64,000 nt of DNA from contig CAIIXF020000004.1 of NCBI GenBank assembly GCA_903813345.2, forward strand, positions 782,513 to 846,512, read 5' to 3'. The notes beneath the pieces were generated by a model. That model did no database searches. It saw only the letters and a list, made by a program, of their open reading frames with translations, and was not told the DNA's origin. Source of the DNA: Owenia fusiformis (Eukaryota; Annelida; Polychaeta; Sabellida; Oweniidae). Made by a program: the position numbers and the translations under genes. Below, piece by piece: positions 1 through 11,848 of this stretch (position 1 is its first letter; every line of letters begins with the position of its first letter).

Positions 1-60
1 AATATACCAGTCAGTTAGTCAGATATCTGTGGACATAGACGATCTGAGTAAGTACAATTT

Positions 61-1540
61 CACACTACCCTACCACGTGACCACGTTTAAAAGGGAAACA
101 GGGTACAGCTAAGTTGCAAATGGAGGACGTGGGTTTAATTCCATATTTCTGAACGTAAAATACATTTTACATTTATTTCTAGTATTCTACCAGACATAGA
201 ATTGATTCATCAAGCAGTTTGTAAAATATTGTTGGCAAAAAACCACTATAGGCAAACATAGATAATAGTGGGTGCAGTGAAGCAAAACTCAATGCAATAC
301 ACGATACATTTCAGTAAATCTATCAACGTACAGGGAGCATGTAAGTTTCCCTTCGAAAATGTTACATTGATATGTAACAAAAAACCCAGTTTACTGTTAT
401 TTAAACTGCGTGTCATCGTGTTATATGTGGATACGTTTTCCAGTATGTTATTCAACTGTATTTTTGTGAATTAATTGTTTTTCTAAAATCTTAAGATGCA
501 AAAAACGTCGTCCCAGAAATGTATCTTTACTTTGCCGTAAGTCATAACATATTGTGAACCATTTTTCGTCTTCTCACAAAGAGGATAATGTTTGTTTCGA
601 GGTGTCTTGTGTTGAGCGTTTAATGATTAAATGCAAAATCACTGGAGCAGATACCATCCAAAAACATCTGACATTCAACACGTCATATAAGACTACATCG
701 ATCTGGTATTAGTTTTTTTTACAATGATAGAAACTAGAGAAATACGATGTCATATCAGCGCTACAGCAAATCGTGAAGAACAAAATGCTCTCAAGTCGTG
801 GCATGATGGTATTTTGAACAAAATATTTAAATGATCGTTTTTTGAGGACGGTAGTGAATTAGACCATTCAATGGGTTATATAAAAAGATTCTTTACATGT
901 AGTTCAGGCAATTTTAATTAGTCTGAATAGCGGATAGTCATTAATCCTGATAGCGGATATTCATTTATCATTAACGTGTTCATATTTAATTTCGTTATTT
1001 CATTTCAATTTGATACCCGTTCTTTAATGACTAAAATGCATACTTGTATACGACCTGAAAGCCCTGTCTAAATCTACAAAATAATGTTTACTTTATTTGG
1101 ATTAAAGAACAATTGATGACACCTCAAAGCATCAACAGGCGGCCTTTTAGCATTATTTTCACTGTTTGCAACGTAAATGTACATGAGATCGGGACATAGT
1201 ATGTCTGTATAATCAGCTTACTCTCTCGCTCCCTGTACTATTGAGCAATTTACATTCCTTGTACCCTGTATTGATCAACTTTTGCATCTGTGTACCGTGT
1301 ACTATGACATATCAAATATTTTAAAATTTAAAACAATATTATTTACATTCTTTCTTCAAATATCATATAACTTGGAACATGGACTTCACTATTGCACCAC
1401 TGAAGTTCAGCGAATAGCAATATTGACTCACTCCGAGCACCAAACGTATTAACCTTTTGACTAAGCAGTCGAAATACTCAAAAGCGACGTGGTCGAAAGC
1501 CAAAAAATTCGCGCATGCGCTATCGAGGTAGGGTAGTGTG
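61..1540. mobile_element. 1.48-kb TIR element, CAC termini, 5-bp TSD
   Basis: Both ends carry the inverted repeat CACACTACCCTACC followed by A/T and CG. The flanks at 56-60 and 1,541-1,545 are both AATTT, a 5-bp target-site duplication. No open frame in the element resembles a transposase, so it is non-autonomous. CAC-initial termini with 5-bp duplications are known for Transib and RAG-like elements. That family assignment is inference, because the heptamer here (CACACTA) is less canonical than in the elements at 2,011 and 14,374. Confidence 0.65.
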
Positions 1541-1545
1541 AATTT

Positions 1546-2010
1546 ATAAATGTGGATATTGTAAGGTTATGCACAACATGCATTCAGATTCTAAAATCTT
1601 CAAAATATTTACTAACTGCATAGGTATTTATTACCCATTTGCTCTTCAACATGTATTGAAACATGCTATATACAAAGTGAGCAGAGCTGGCAAATCAAAT
1701 AGATATGGTAAGGGATGAGAACAAAAATATATTAAATTATGCATACCATGAGTTTTCAATGGATCATATGCATATTTTTGATGGAACAATCTTTACAATC
1801 AATCAAGTCTTTAAATACAATTTAAATCTCCCATAAGAAATCATAATTAAATATTGTCAAATATTTGAATAATAAGGAGCATTAAAGGTAGGTGTTCCCA
1901 AATTGCTTTGTTTCTTAATAGATGTGGGACAACAGTCTTTTCTCATTTCAATGCAGAGGACATGTTTTAGAATTTACATCCTTGCTATTTGGAGAAAATC
2001 AAACAGTTTT
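1546..2010. other. Non-coding stretch, no gene seen
   Basis: AT-rich sequence without a supported open frame. Its last ~25 bases resemble the 3' flank of the PRISE genes (compare about 7,580-7,605). The 2,011-3,297 element therefore appears to have landed in the 3' flank of an older, otherwise unseen member of the tandem family. Confidence 0.5.
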
Positions 2011-3297
2011 CACGGTGTATAACCCAAACGCTCCTACATGCACGACGGAGCGTTTCATTACTGAAATTAAACAAAGAAACGCTCCGGAGTAGGAAAACTG
2101 GCTAGTGGGAATGATGAGCCGTCTGACGATTTCCCCAATAATGGGAATAAGAGGTATGAGTTACATATTTCGAGTATACCATTCGATGGGTGTGATATTC
2201 ATGTTGTACTTGGCTGGCTGTTGACGTTTGAAGCAATTAGGAAGAGCTGTACGAAGCAGTATAGTTATCAAAATTCAAAAACATATTTGTCATTTCACCG
2301 GTAAAAACCTCTTTTGTCGATACATGTGATTAGTTGAGCCAAGATTAGAGCACCAACGTATATTTTAGTCAAATTCCAATGCTTCAACGCACCAAACATT
2401 ATCGTAATAGTGATTTGATGACCGAAAATCCAGTCTTAGAAATAATGACATTCTCATATTCAAGAAACGCTCCGATCTGGTTAACACAGTGAACTGGAAA
2501 CGCTCCGGTTGTCTAGATCAGTTTAGGAAATATATAGCTTGCCTTTCCTTTTCAGGAAGAGAAAAAAAGATCTATTATACCCCTTGGCATCAAAAAAGAA
2601 AGATTAATTCACATGTAAATTTTCGTTTTTTTTCTTTAGTTTTATGATTTAGCACATATGTAGGCATGATATCATCTAATGTAGGCTTAAATCAGCTAGT
2701 TGCATGTTTAGCACCACCAGGTTCAGATGTTTCAATTTGCCTAACAAGTACAACACGTTTTTGATAGATTTGATTCGGAACTCTTCTCTAATAATCTGAA
2801 AATGATATCAAAACAAAATGGTAAGAGCGTTTCTAAAATTGTGTTCTAAATCGACGGAGCGTTTCGAGGAAAACAAGCGATTTCTCGAGAACAAGTAATG
2901 GATTCGGACTGGGATTTTAGGAAATGAAAATATACGAGTTTGTGATCTACTACTTTAACAGAAAGATTAACGTTTTCATAGAAATACTAGTTTAATTCGT
3001 AATTTGTGGTCAAATCGTCATCTTCAGATTCGTTCGAGCTACACTACGGAGCTTTGATCAAGCAAATAACAGTTTACCACCAGAAGTTGAATAAATAAGA
3101 TCGTTGCTCACGGTATTGTTCATCGAATGGTACATAATATTTCACCATAACATATGATATGTAAGAGAAACGAGAAAAACAATACTTAAGGTCATAGTGG
3201 AATCTTCATTAGCCGCCATTTTATTTCGCTTCGGAGCGTTTCCGCATAAATGAAACGCTCCGTCGTGCATGTAGGAGCGTTTGGGTAATACACTGTG
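2011..3297. mobile_element. Transib/RAG-like non-autonomous transposon with RSS-type heptamers
   Basis: The left end reads CACGGTGTATAACCCAAACG and the right end, reverse-complemented, reads CACAGTGTATTACCCAAACG. The inverted repeat continues for about 49 bases with few mismatches. Flanks at 2,006-2,010 and 3,298-3,302 are both GTTTT. The motif GAAACGCTCCG recurs in both orientations inside (near 2,075, 2,465, 2,495, 2,860, 3,235 and 3,255), as subterminal transposase-binding repeats often do. No transposase frame is present. Transib and RAG-like transposons are known for CAC-type heptamers and 5-bp duplications; placing this element with them is inference from the ends. Confidence 0.72.
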
Positions 3298-3499
3298 GTT
3301 TTGAAATAAATCAAGTATGTAATGGACATTATTTACAAACACATGTCCCTTTCCCCATTAAACTAATGCTTAAAAGGGAGTTGCAAGGGAGGATAAAATC
3401 TAAGTGTTCTGTGGAATGATACAGTGAAAAACATTATAAGTATATGATTATTAAATAACTGAGGCAGTATTTATGATTATGCAAATTAAAAAATGGCTG

Positions 3500-4180
3500 C
3501 TCTCAGTTTTAACAGTTATACACACAAGCAATAATCAAATGAACAGTCCATGAATCAATTTAAACAGTTATACACACAAAGAATAATTGAGTGAACAGTC
3601 CATGGATAAATTTTAACAGTTATACACACAAGCAATAATCAAATGAAAAGTCCATGAATCAATTTAAACAGTTATACACACACAATAATTGAGTGAATAG
3701 TCTAAGAATGATAAGTTTAACAGTTACAGTATACACATGAACAATGATTGAGTGAGCAGTCTATAAATCAATTTTTAGTTATACACACAAACAATAATTG
3801 AGTGAATAGTCTAAGAATGATAAGTTTAACAGTTACAGTATACAGTGACACATGAACAATGATTGAGTGAGCAGTCTATAAATCAATTTTTAGTTATACA
3901 CACAAACAATAATTGAGTGAATAGTCTAAGAATGATAAGTTTAACAGTTACAGTATACACATGAACAATGATTGAGTGAGCAGTCTATAAATCAATTTTT
4001 AGTTATACACACAAACAATAATTGAGTGAATAGTCTAAGAATGATAAGTTTAACAGTTACAGTATACACATGAACAATGATTGAGTGAGCAGTCTATAAA
4101 TCAATTTTTAGTTATACACACAAACAATAATTGAGTGAACGGTCCATGGATGTCAATGCAACAATGATGAGTGAACAGTC
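3500..4180. repeat. Tandem array, ~60-bp and ~110-bp units
   Basis: Repeats of 'acagttatacacacaaacaa' plus 'taattgagtgaacagtc' begin as units of roughly 60 bp and resolve from about 3,690 into a composite unit of roughly 110-122 bp. A single ancestral copy is present at 11,255-11,300 in the 3' flank of the second PRISE gene, so the amplification is specific to this locus. Confidence 0.85.
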
Positions 4181-4277
4181 CATGAATAAATTTTTTGGTG
4201 TGTGTGGTTCATACCCAAATTATTTATTACAAAAGCATAAACAGAACAGAAAAAAATCAAAAGTAAATTGTGCTGTC

Positions 4278-4431
4278 CAGGCCCGTAGCCAGAATTTTTC
4301 AAGGGGGGGTTCACTTTTCCCCAAAATTCTAGGGGGGAGTTCACTTTGGCATATTCGGCGAAAAATCACACAAAAAGGCCAGGGGGGGGGGTTCGCCCGA
4401 ACCCCCCGAACCCCCTCTGGCTACGGGCCTG
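4278..4431. mobile_element. MITE with CAGGCCCGTAGCCAGA ends
   Basis: Perfect terminal inverted repeat CAGGCCCGTAGCCAGA at the left and its complement at the right, with G-rich and C-rich internal runs. GCTGTC occurs directly outside both ends, suggesting a duplication of about six bases (boundaries are ambiguous by one base). It has no coding capacity. Confidence 0.8.
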
Positions 4432-4811
4432 CTGTCTACTACCTTTCATTTAGATTATAATATAGTGTTGACACTTCAAAACTACAGTACTCATAAAAAC
4501 CTGTTTAACATTCATGCCATTGAACAAACAGAAATATCTTCAAAGATAGTGAGGTCAAAGTGATACATCTTTGCATACTTTCCCCTACCCTTCCATTAAA
4601 GCGTCCTCCCTAAATTAATAAGTTTGAAAAATATTTTATTTCCTCAATACAATGAGCACATAATTGTGATATAATGTACTATTAATGGAAATAAATATAA
4701 ATTTAAAATTAAAAGCAGCTACAGTTGGAAAATTTGATTTCTTGAAAAGGATCACAAACTCCCATAGCTAATTTACTATCTCATAATTTTGTTTTAATTG
4801 CTTTTCGAAAC

Positions 4812-4884
4812 TTTAAATGTCACAGTCTACATGCAGTTTTCGACATAAACACACTGCAGCCATCCACCGAATTACTTGTTCAAA
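4812..4884 (+). promoter_or_regulatory. Putative promoter and non-coding exon 1 of PRISE gene A
   Basis: The segment aligns with 8,822-8,891 and 11,700-11,769 upstream of genes B and C. The TATA position reads TTTAAAT here but TATAAAT in B and C. About 70 bases downstream is a conserved splice donor (TTCAAA then GTAAGT at 4,885). The acceptor would be the TTTTCACAG ending at 6,260. Exon 1 is probably only ~40 nt and untranslated. Conservation across three copies supports the model; no transcript evidence is available here. Confidence 0.55.
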
Positions 4885-5339
4885 GTAAGTACATTCTATG
4901 TATTAACATAAATGCACATTACACAAATTAAAAGAAATGTAGTGATACTTTAGAATATAGTTAGTCCTTCAGAATAATTTGCATGTATTATCAAACTAGG
5001 GTCTAAAAATACACCGGATTTCATTCTAATCCAATCTATTCAAAACTATCAAAAATGTTACATGCAAGGGTAGTGTAGCATTAGCCAGTGTATTAGGAAT
5101 ACTCCCAAAAAAGAAGGTACTTGGTAATATGAAACTTACTGTTCTTATGGGTGTAGGAATTTAAAAATTCTATACATAATGTTGTGTCTATAAAGTTTTT
5201 AAAATTGTTTCTTAATGTGTTAAATCATATTTTGGGGTTTGTTTTACTTATTTGTTTTACTTATGGTTAAACGCTTATTACTTTTTTGCATACTGTCTTC
5301 TGAAAACCTTTTGCTGGTTTACCACCCTTGGCACTGATC

Positions 5340-6175
5340 TAAATATAGCACCTATGATCATGTCCAATTGGGCATTGGTAAACATGTATTTACTGACCCA
5401 AATATAGCACCTATGATCAAGGCCAATTGGACATTGGTTAACATGTATCTACTGACCCAAATATAGCACCTATGATCAAGGCCAATTGGGCATTGGTGAA
5501 CATGTATCTACTGACCCCAATATAGCACCTATGATCAAGGCCAATTACTCAGATGCGAGTAGGTAGTACCAGTTTCGCCACCAGGTGGCTGATTCGGGGG
5601 AATTAACGTGGCAGGGTATTACAAAATTCCCTTAAACTTGAATATGCATCAGTTTTAGTGGTTCACTTTTCATATTACCCCTGTGTATCTGATAGTTATG
5701 CAAATTAAAATATGTCCAGTAAAAGAAAATATTATCTGCCCAACACAAGAAAAAATATTTCACTTTTTGTGGTTTTACAACATGGGGTCTATGGGGAATC
5801 TCCCCGACCTAGAAGTCACATTTTCAAAGAAAATTAAATTTTCAGAGTTGATTAACTCTTTTCAAAACCTCATTTCTAAATGTAATTTTACATGTAGATT
5901 CCAAATATGACATCAGTTTGACTGAATTTTGAATTTTTAATGACGTAAATCAAGATTATTTCTACTCGCATCTGGGATATTGGGTATTGGTTAACATGTA
6001 TTTGCTCACCCCAATATAGCACCTATGATCAAGGCCAATTGGGCATTGGTTAACATGTATTTGCTCACCCCAATATAGCACCTATGATCAAGGCCAATTG
6101 GGCATTGGTGAACATGTATCGACTGACCTCAATATAGCACCTATGATCAAGGCCAATTGGGCATTGGTTAACATG
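5340..6175. repeat. 59-60-bp tandem repeat in the intron of PRISE gene A
   Basis: About seven to eight copies of a unit containing 'tatagcacctatgatcaagg', 'ccaattgggcattgg' and 'aacatgtat', split by the MITE at 5,547-5,978. Genes B (about 9,560) and C (about 15,690) each carry one related copy, so the array expanded only in A. Confidence 0.85.
5547..5978. mobile_element. MITE inserted in the 59-bp array
   Basis: Ends share CAGATGCGAGTAG in inverted orientation within a few bases of the termini, flanked by ATT on both sides (5,544-5,546 and 5,979-5,981). The uninterrupted array units give the empty site (ccaattgggcattgg). The short open frame inside has no recognisable domain. Confidence 0.7.
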
Positions 6176-6353
6176 TATGAATATGTAATACTCAAAACGC
6201 ATATAAAATTGTACTAAGTGACACATACATGTAAATATAAGTTTTTCTCACTTTTCACAGTTATAAATAATTCAAAATTCTTCATTCAAGGTTTATGATT
6301 CCATGGTAGTTGATTTGCTGACATTGTTGAAGAAAACCAACACACAAACAGAT

Positions 6354-7418
6354 ATGTCATCTGGTACAGCCCTTATAGCAGGTGTGACAGGGGTAGCTGG
6401 ACTCAGCTTGGCACGTCGCTTGGTTTCAAACAACTGGAAAGTGTATGGCATATCAAGAAGGGCCTCAGATTTCCTCCCTAGTGGGATAAACCATGTTCTC
6501 TGTGACCTTCAGGATGCAAGCCAGTGTTCTGATGCACTAGAAGATCTAAAAGATGTCACTCATGTCTTCTACGCAACATGGGCAACGACAATGGATCCTG
6601 AGAAAGACTGTGACATGAATCGATCAATGTTAGCCAATCTCATGGAACATCTACCATCTCAGATCAAACATTTTGCATTGCTAACTGGAGGCAAGCACTA
6701 CTTGGGTAATTTTGGCGATTTTATGAATCCTGTTGACCCTATCAAAGAAACAATGGATAGACTTCCTGGTCCCAACTTCTACTACGAGTTGGAGGATGAA
6801 GTATTTAGCTGGGTTGCCAAGAGAGGCTTCACATGGAGTGTTGCTAGACCTATGGTCATCGTAGGATTTGCCCCTAACAATGTAGTAAATGCAGCTACGG
6901 GAATAGCTGTATATGCAATCTTATGCAAAGAGCTCAACTTGCCGTTCCATTTCTTTGGTGGTAAGAATCTGTATCACAACATATCTAATATTACTGATGC
7001 TGAGATGTTGGCTGACCACATGATTTGGGAGTCAACTGAGCAAAAGGCAGCTAACCAGGCCTTCAATGTTGTAAATGGGGATGTATTTAGATGGAAACAG
7101 CTATGGGGAGCCATTGCAAAATATTTCAACCTTGAGGTGCCTGAGTACAAAGGAGAAGCTGCATCGGTCTCTACATTTATGGATGATAAGTCAGATGTGT
7201 GGGACTCCATTGTGAATAAACATGGTCTCTATAAAACAGACTTAAAGACAATTTGTGCTTGGTGGTTCTTTGTTATGTATCAGGAATTATCAGATCCATT
7301 ACCCCTGGTGGATATGACAAAAAGTAGAGAACTGGGATTTCTGAAGTATCAGAGTTCTGAGAAAAATTTCTTTAAAACATTTGATTATATGAAAAAAGCC
7401 AATATCATTCCAAAATGA
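6354..7418 (+). CDS. PRISE-family reductase A (5-beta-reductase/iridoid-synthase-like SDR)
   Basis: Extended short-chain dehydrogenase of 354 aa, about the usual length. Family marks in order: NADP-binding GVTGVAG (10-16), SRR (34-36), THVFYATW (69-76), TGGKHYLG (111-118) holding the lysine equivalent to the catalytic Lys of plant progesterone 5-beta-reductase, NFYYELED (141-148) holding the catalytic Tyr, WSVARP (161-166) and NGDVFRWKQLW (241-251). Known relatives reduce enones with NADPH; the substrate here is unknown. The start is chosen at MSSG because all three paralogues share it. In A only, an ATG at 6,303 is in frame and could add 17 residues. The coding part is one exon (from 6,261); AATAAA lies near 7,499. 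An N-terminal extension or HGT origin are open questions. Confidence 0.9.
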   Translation: MSSGTALIAGVTGVAGLSLARRLVSNNWKVYGISRRASDFLPSGINHVLCDLQDASQCSDALEDLKDVTHVFYATWATTMDPEKDCDMNRSMLANLMEHLPSQIKHFALLTGGKHYLGNFGDFMNPVDPIKETMDRLPGPNFYYELEDEVFSWVAKRGFTWSVARPMVIVGFAPNNVVNAATGIAVYAILCKELNLPFHFFGGKNLYHNISNITDAEMLADHMIWESTEQKAANQAFNVVNGDVFRWKQLWGAIAKYFNLEVPEYKGEAASVSTFMDDKSDVWDSIVNKHGLYKTDLKTICAWWFFVMYQELSDPLPLVDMTKSRELGFLKYQSSEKNFFKTFDYMKKANIIPK

Positions 7419-7689
7419 CTTAGAAACTGATATTTTTCAAAATCTGGAAAAAATTATGCATTTAAAAGAATTTAACAGAGAAGTTTGTCTTCAATCAAAA
7501 TAAATATGAATCTTATTTCCCACATCTTGATTCCAAAAGAAGGGTCAAAAATTAAAAGAATATATATGCAAAATAACATTGGTATTTCAAGAAAATCACA
7601 CAGATGAAATAAATCAAACATGTAATAAACTTCATTTTCAAGCATATGTCCTTTTTTCATAAAGTTAAGTTTCAAGTGAGTTAAAAGGG

Positions 7690-8315
7690 AGGATAAAATA
7701 TAAGTGTTGTGTGGATTAATATAGTGAAAACATTAAGCATGTGAATATAAAATAACGTAAATATATGACATTGTGAATAAGTATTTATGATTAATGATTA
7801 TGCGAATGATAAAATGTAGTGTTGTGTAGATTAATATGGTGAAAACATTAAGCATGTGAATATCAAATAACGTAAATATATGACATTGTGAATAAGTATT
7901 TATGATTAATGATTATACGAATGATAAAATATAAGAGTTGTGTGGATTAATAGGGTGAAAACATTAAGCATGTGAATATGAAAAAAAACCATAAATATAT
8001 GACATTGTGAATAAGTATTTATGATTAATGATTATGCGAATGATAATATGTAGTGTTGTGTGGATTAATATGGTGAAAACATTAAGCATATGAATATGAA
8101 AAAAAAATAAAAAAATATATGACATTGTGAATAAGTATTTATGATTAATGATTATGCGAATGATAAAATGTAGTGTTGTGTGGATTAATATGGTGAAAAC
8201 ATTAAGCATGTGAATATGAAAAAAAAACATAAATATATGACATTGTGAATAATTATTTATGATTAATGATTATGCGAATGATAAAATGTAGTGTTGTGTG
8301 GATTAATATGATTAT
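7690..8315. repeat. ~116-bp tandem array in the 3' flank of PRISE gene A
   Basis: Between five and six units, each with 'gtgttgtgtggattaatatg', 'acattaagcatgtgaat' and 'tatgattaatgattatgcg'. Gene B has a single copy at 11,125-11,240. The 88-residue minus-strand frame across it is a by-product of the repeat. Confidence 0.85.
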
Positions 8316-8821
8316 ATTGTTATAATGTCATTGTACATTCTGGAGCAATTCAATCTCATAGCAGGTAAATCTCTTGAAATGAGAGCATTTGTATCTTTTT
8401 TTGTAGATTGTGGTTACGTAGCTAAATGATTTCTTTCAAAGTTATAGACGGAACCATGAGAAAGTTCAAAAGTTAGTCAAGCTACCTGATACCTGTCATT
8501 TAGATTTATAGTGCCCAAACGGGATCAGTATTCATACCATTGCACAAACAGATATTTTCACATTCAGTTAGGTAAAAGTGTTACATCTTGTCCTATTTTT
8601 CCCTGCCCTTGCATTAAAGAGTCCTCTTTAAAGTTAATAAGTTTGAAACAGACCTTATTTTCCGAAGGTTTCCTTAATGCAACAAGCACATAATTATAAT
8701 ATACTATTAATTGAAATATATACTTTAAATAAAAAGCAGTTTTGAATGGGAAATGTGAATCTTTTTTAAAAGTATCGTCACCTATCATAACAGGCTCATA
8801 ATTCAAAATACTTTTCTAAAC

Positions 8822-8891
8822 TATAAATTTCACTGTCTACATGCAATTTTTGGCATAAACACTGCAGACATCCACCGAATTACTGTTCAAG
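8822..8891 (+). promoter_or_regulatory. Putative TATA box and non-coding exon 1 of PRISE gene B
   Basis: TATAAAT at 8,822-8,828, then about 63 bases to a strong donor (TTCAAG then GTAAGT at 8,892). The matching acceptor is 'ctctcaattttcacag' ending at 9,689, just upstream of the coding exon. Donor, acceptor and TATA spacing are conserved in gene C. Confidence 0.6.
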
Positions 8892-9689
8892 GTAAGTACA
8901 TTCTATGTTTCAACATCTTTGCATATATGGAGAATTAAAAGAAATTTAGTGATGCTTTTGAATATAGTTAATCCTTCAATACTAAAAGTTATTCAATGAT
9001 TCAAATACAGAAAATATTCTTCCTGAGAAGGTCTGTATTTAACAATGCGCTAGCAGACCTGCTGAACATCTGAGAGCCTGTAGAGTATTTCAAGAAAAAT
9101 TTGTCATTTTTTTACATCAAATATCTCAAAACTGTAAAAACTTTATGCTAATATATATATATAAAAATTTTAGTTTAAGGGTTTGACCTTTGACCTAAAT
9201 AAAAAAATATTTCTGCCAAGTTCAGTCCATATAGTAGCATATAGTAGCATATGGAAGCTAGTTGAAAGCTAGTTGGAATGAGAGAAAAAGTGTGAAAAGG
9301 TTTTTAAAACAATTTTCAATCACAAAACCTGCCTATGACTTTATACATGAGAAAGTTCCCTGCAAATGTTTAAGTCCTACTTTTTGTCAAATGCTATAGA
9401 GTAAACACCAAAAACTATAATTTCAAGAGCTTTGAAATCGTCAGAGGACATATACAGCATACAGCAACTACTAACATTTATTTGAAAGTTCTACTTGAAC
9501 AAAGTGTCTGATATTTAAAGAAAATTTTACTTTTTTATGTCAAAAGCATGTATTTACTGACCCCAATATAGCACCTATGATCAGGCCCTATTGGGTACTG
9601 GATTAACATGTATTAACATGTTATATTCTAAAAATGTACAAAATTGTACTAAGTGACACATACATATAAGTTCCTCTCAATTTTCACAG
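8892..9689 (+). other. Intron of PRISE gene B (insertion-free reference)
   Basis: About 800 bp with no gene. It is useful as the paralogous empty site: matching sequence in the intron of gene C is interrupted four times, at points equivalent to about 8,965, 9,285, 9,325 and 9,455 here. Confidence 0.6.
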
Positions 9690-9783
9690 TTAATAATAAC
9701 TCAAAATTCTTTATTCAAGGTTTAAGATTCCATGGTTGTTGATTTGCTGACATTGTTGAAGAAAACCAAAACACAAAACAGAC

Positions 9784-10860
9784 ATGTCATCTGGTACAGC
9801 CCTTATAGCAGGTGTGACTGGGGTAGCTGGACTAAGCTTGGCACGTCGCTTGGTTTCAAACAACTGGAAAGTGTATGGCATATCAAGAAGGGCCTCAGAT
9901 TTCCTCCCTCAGGGAATGGACCATATTCTCTGTGACCTTCAAGATGCAGGCAAATGTCTTGAGGCATTAAAAGATCTAAAAGATGTCACCCATGTCTTCT
10001 ACACAACATGGGCACCAACGATGGATCCTGAGAAAGATTGTGATGTGAATCGATCAATGTTGGCTAATTTAATGGAGCATCTTCCAGCTCAGATCAAACA
10101 TTTTGCATTGGTGACTGGAGGCAAGCACTACTTGGGGAATTTTGGCAATTTCATAAATCCTGTTGACCCTATCAAAGAAACAATGGATAGACTTCCTGGT
10201 CGCAACTTCTTCTACGAGTTAGAAGATGAAGTATTTAGCTGGGTTGCCAAGAGAGGCTTCACATGGAGTGTTGCTAGACCTATGGTCATCATAGGATTTG
10301 CCCCTAACAATGTAATAAATGCAGCTACGGGAATAGCTGTATATGCAATCTTATGCAAAGAGCTCAACTTGCCGTTTCATTTCTTTGGTGGTAAGAATCT
10401 GTATAACAATATATCTAATATTACCGATGCTGAGCTGTTGGCTGACCACATGATTTGGGAGTCCACAGAGCCAAAGGCAGCTAACCAGGCCTTCAATGTT
10501 GTAAATGGGGATGTATTTAGATGGAAACAAATGTGGGTGGCTATCGCAAAATATTTCAACCTTGAGGTGCCTGAGTACAAAGGAGAAGCTGCATCAGTCT
10601 CTACATTTATGGATAATAAATCAGCTGTCTGGGAATCCATTGTGGAGAAACATAATCTTTATAAGACAGACTTACAGACAATTTGTGCTTGGTGGTTCTT
10701 TGATATGTATAAGGAATTATCAGATCCATTTCCCCTAGTGGATATGACAAAAAGTAGAGAACTGGGATTTCTGAAGTATCAGAGTTCTGAGAAAAATTTC
10801 TTTAAAACATTTGATTATATGAAAAAAGCCAATATCATTCCAAAACGACTTAGAAACTGA
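9784..10860 (+). CDS. PRISE-family reductase B
   Basis: Paralogue of gene A, 358 aa. The stop codon of A has become CGA, so B runs four codons further (RLRN). NADP motif and TGGKHYLG are intact. The NFYY motif is NFFY (F143, Y144), so only the second tyrosine remains. If the first were the catalytic one, activity would be lost; which of the two acts cannot be decided from this sequence. The upstream ATG used in frame by A is here (9,732) in another frame and opens a 67-codon uORF that overlaps the start of the enzyme by about 150 bases, which would be expected to depress translation. AATAAA lies near 10,928. Confidence 0.9.
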   Translation: MSSGTALIAGVTGVAGLSLARRLVSNNWKVYGISRRASDFLPQGMDHILCDLQDAGKCLEALKDLKDVTHVFYTTWAPTMDPEKDCDVNRSMLANLMEHLPAQIKHFALVTGGKHYLGNFGNFINPVDPIKETMDRLPGRNFFYELEDEVFSWVAKRGFTWSVARPMVIIGFAPNNVINAATGIAVYAILCKELNLPFHFFGGKNLYNNISNITDAELLADHMIWESTEPKAANQAFNVVNGDVFRWKQMWVAIAKYFNLEVPEYKGEAASVSTFMDNKSAVWESIVEKHNLYKTDLQTICAWWFFDMYKELSDPFPLVDMTKSRELGFLKYQSSEKNFFKTFDYMKKANIIPKRLRN

Positions 10861-11699
10861 TATTTTGCAAAATCTGGAAACAATTATGCATTTAAAAGAA
10901 TTTAACGGAGAAGTTTGTCTTCAATCACAATAAATATGAATCCCATTTCCCACATCTTGATTCCAAAACATGGGTCAAAAATTAAAAGAATAGATATGCA
11001 AAATAACATTGGTATTTCAGGAAAATCACACAGATGAAATAAATCAAACATGTAATGAACTTCATTTTCAAGCATATGTCCTTCTTTCATAAACCTAAGT
11101 TTCAAGTGAGTTACAGGGGAGGATGAAATGTAGTGTTGTATGGATTAATTTGTGAAAACATTAAGCATGCGAATATCAAATAACATAAATATATGACATT
11201 GTGAATAAGTATTTATGATTAATGATTATGCGAATGAAAAAAATGGATTCTCTCAATTTAGACTGTTACACACTCAAACAATAACTGAGTGAACAGTCTA
11301 AGCACTTTTTAGTAGATTGTGATTCCATAGCTAAATGATTTCTTTCGAAGTTATAGACGGAACCATGAGAAAGTTCAAAGGTTAGTCACGCTACCTGCTA
11401 CCTGTCATTTAGATTATAGTGCCCAAAAGGGATCAGTATTCATACAGTGTTATTCAGTGTTACATCTTGTCATATTTTTCCCTGCCCTTGCATTAAAGTG
11501 TCCTCTTTAAAGTTAATAAGTTTGAAATAGACCTTATTTTCCAAAGGTTTCCTCAATGCAACAAGCACATAATTGTAATATAGTATTAATTGAAATATAT
11601 ACTTTAAATAAAAAGCAGTTTTGATTGGGAAATGTGAATTTCTTTAAAAGGATCATCATCTGTCATAACAGGATCATAGTTCAAAATGCTTTTCTAAAC
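10861..11699. other. Intergenic unit between PRISE genes B and C
   Basis: Homologous to 7,419-8,821 but without the 116-bp array. It contains one copy each of the repeat motifs expanded elsewhere. No gene is seen. Confidence 0.6.
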
Positions 11700-11769
11700 T
11701 ATAAATTTCACTGTCTGCATGCAATTTTTGTCATAAACACTGCAGACATCCACCGAATTACTGTTCAAA
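11700..11769 (+). promoter_or_regulatory. Putative TATA box and non-coding exon 1 of PRISE gene C
   Basis: TATAAAT at 11,700-11,706 and donor TTCAAA then GTAAGT at 11,770, with the same spacing as gene B. The acceptor is TTTTCACAG ending at 15,816, giving an intron of about 4.05 kb that is swollen by four insertions. Confidence 0.58.
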
Positions 11770-11848
11770 GTAAGTACATTCTATGTTTAAACATCTTTGC
11801 ATATTAGGAGAATTAAAAGAAATTTAGTGATGCTTTTGAATATAATTA

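Larger units (their letters stand above)
3298..4811. other. 3' flank and intergenic unit of a former PRISE copy
   Basis: After the transposon the sequence follows the 3' flank of the PRISE genes: an imperfect 'gaaataaatcaa' segment, 'cacatgtcc', then 'gggaggataaaat', matching 7,605-7,700 and 11,035-11,130. The tandem PRISE unit therefore once extended further left. The stretch also holds the tandem array at 3,500-4,180 and the MITE at 4,278. No coding frame is supported. Confidence 0.6.
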
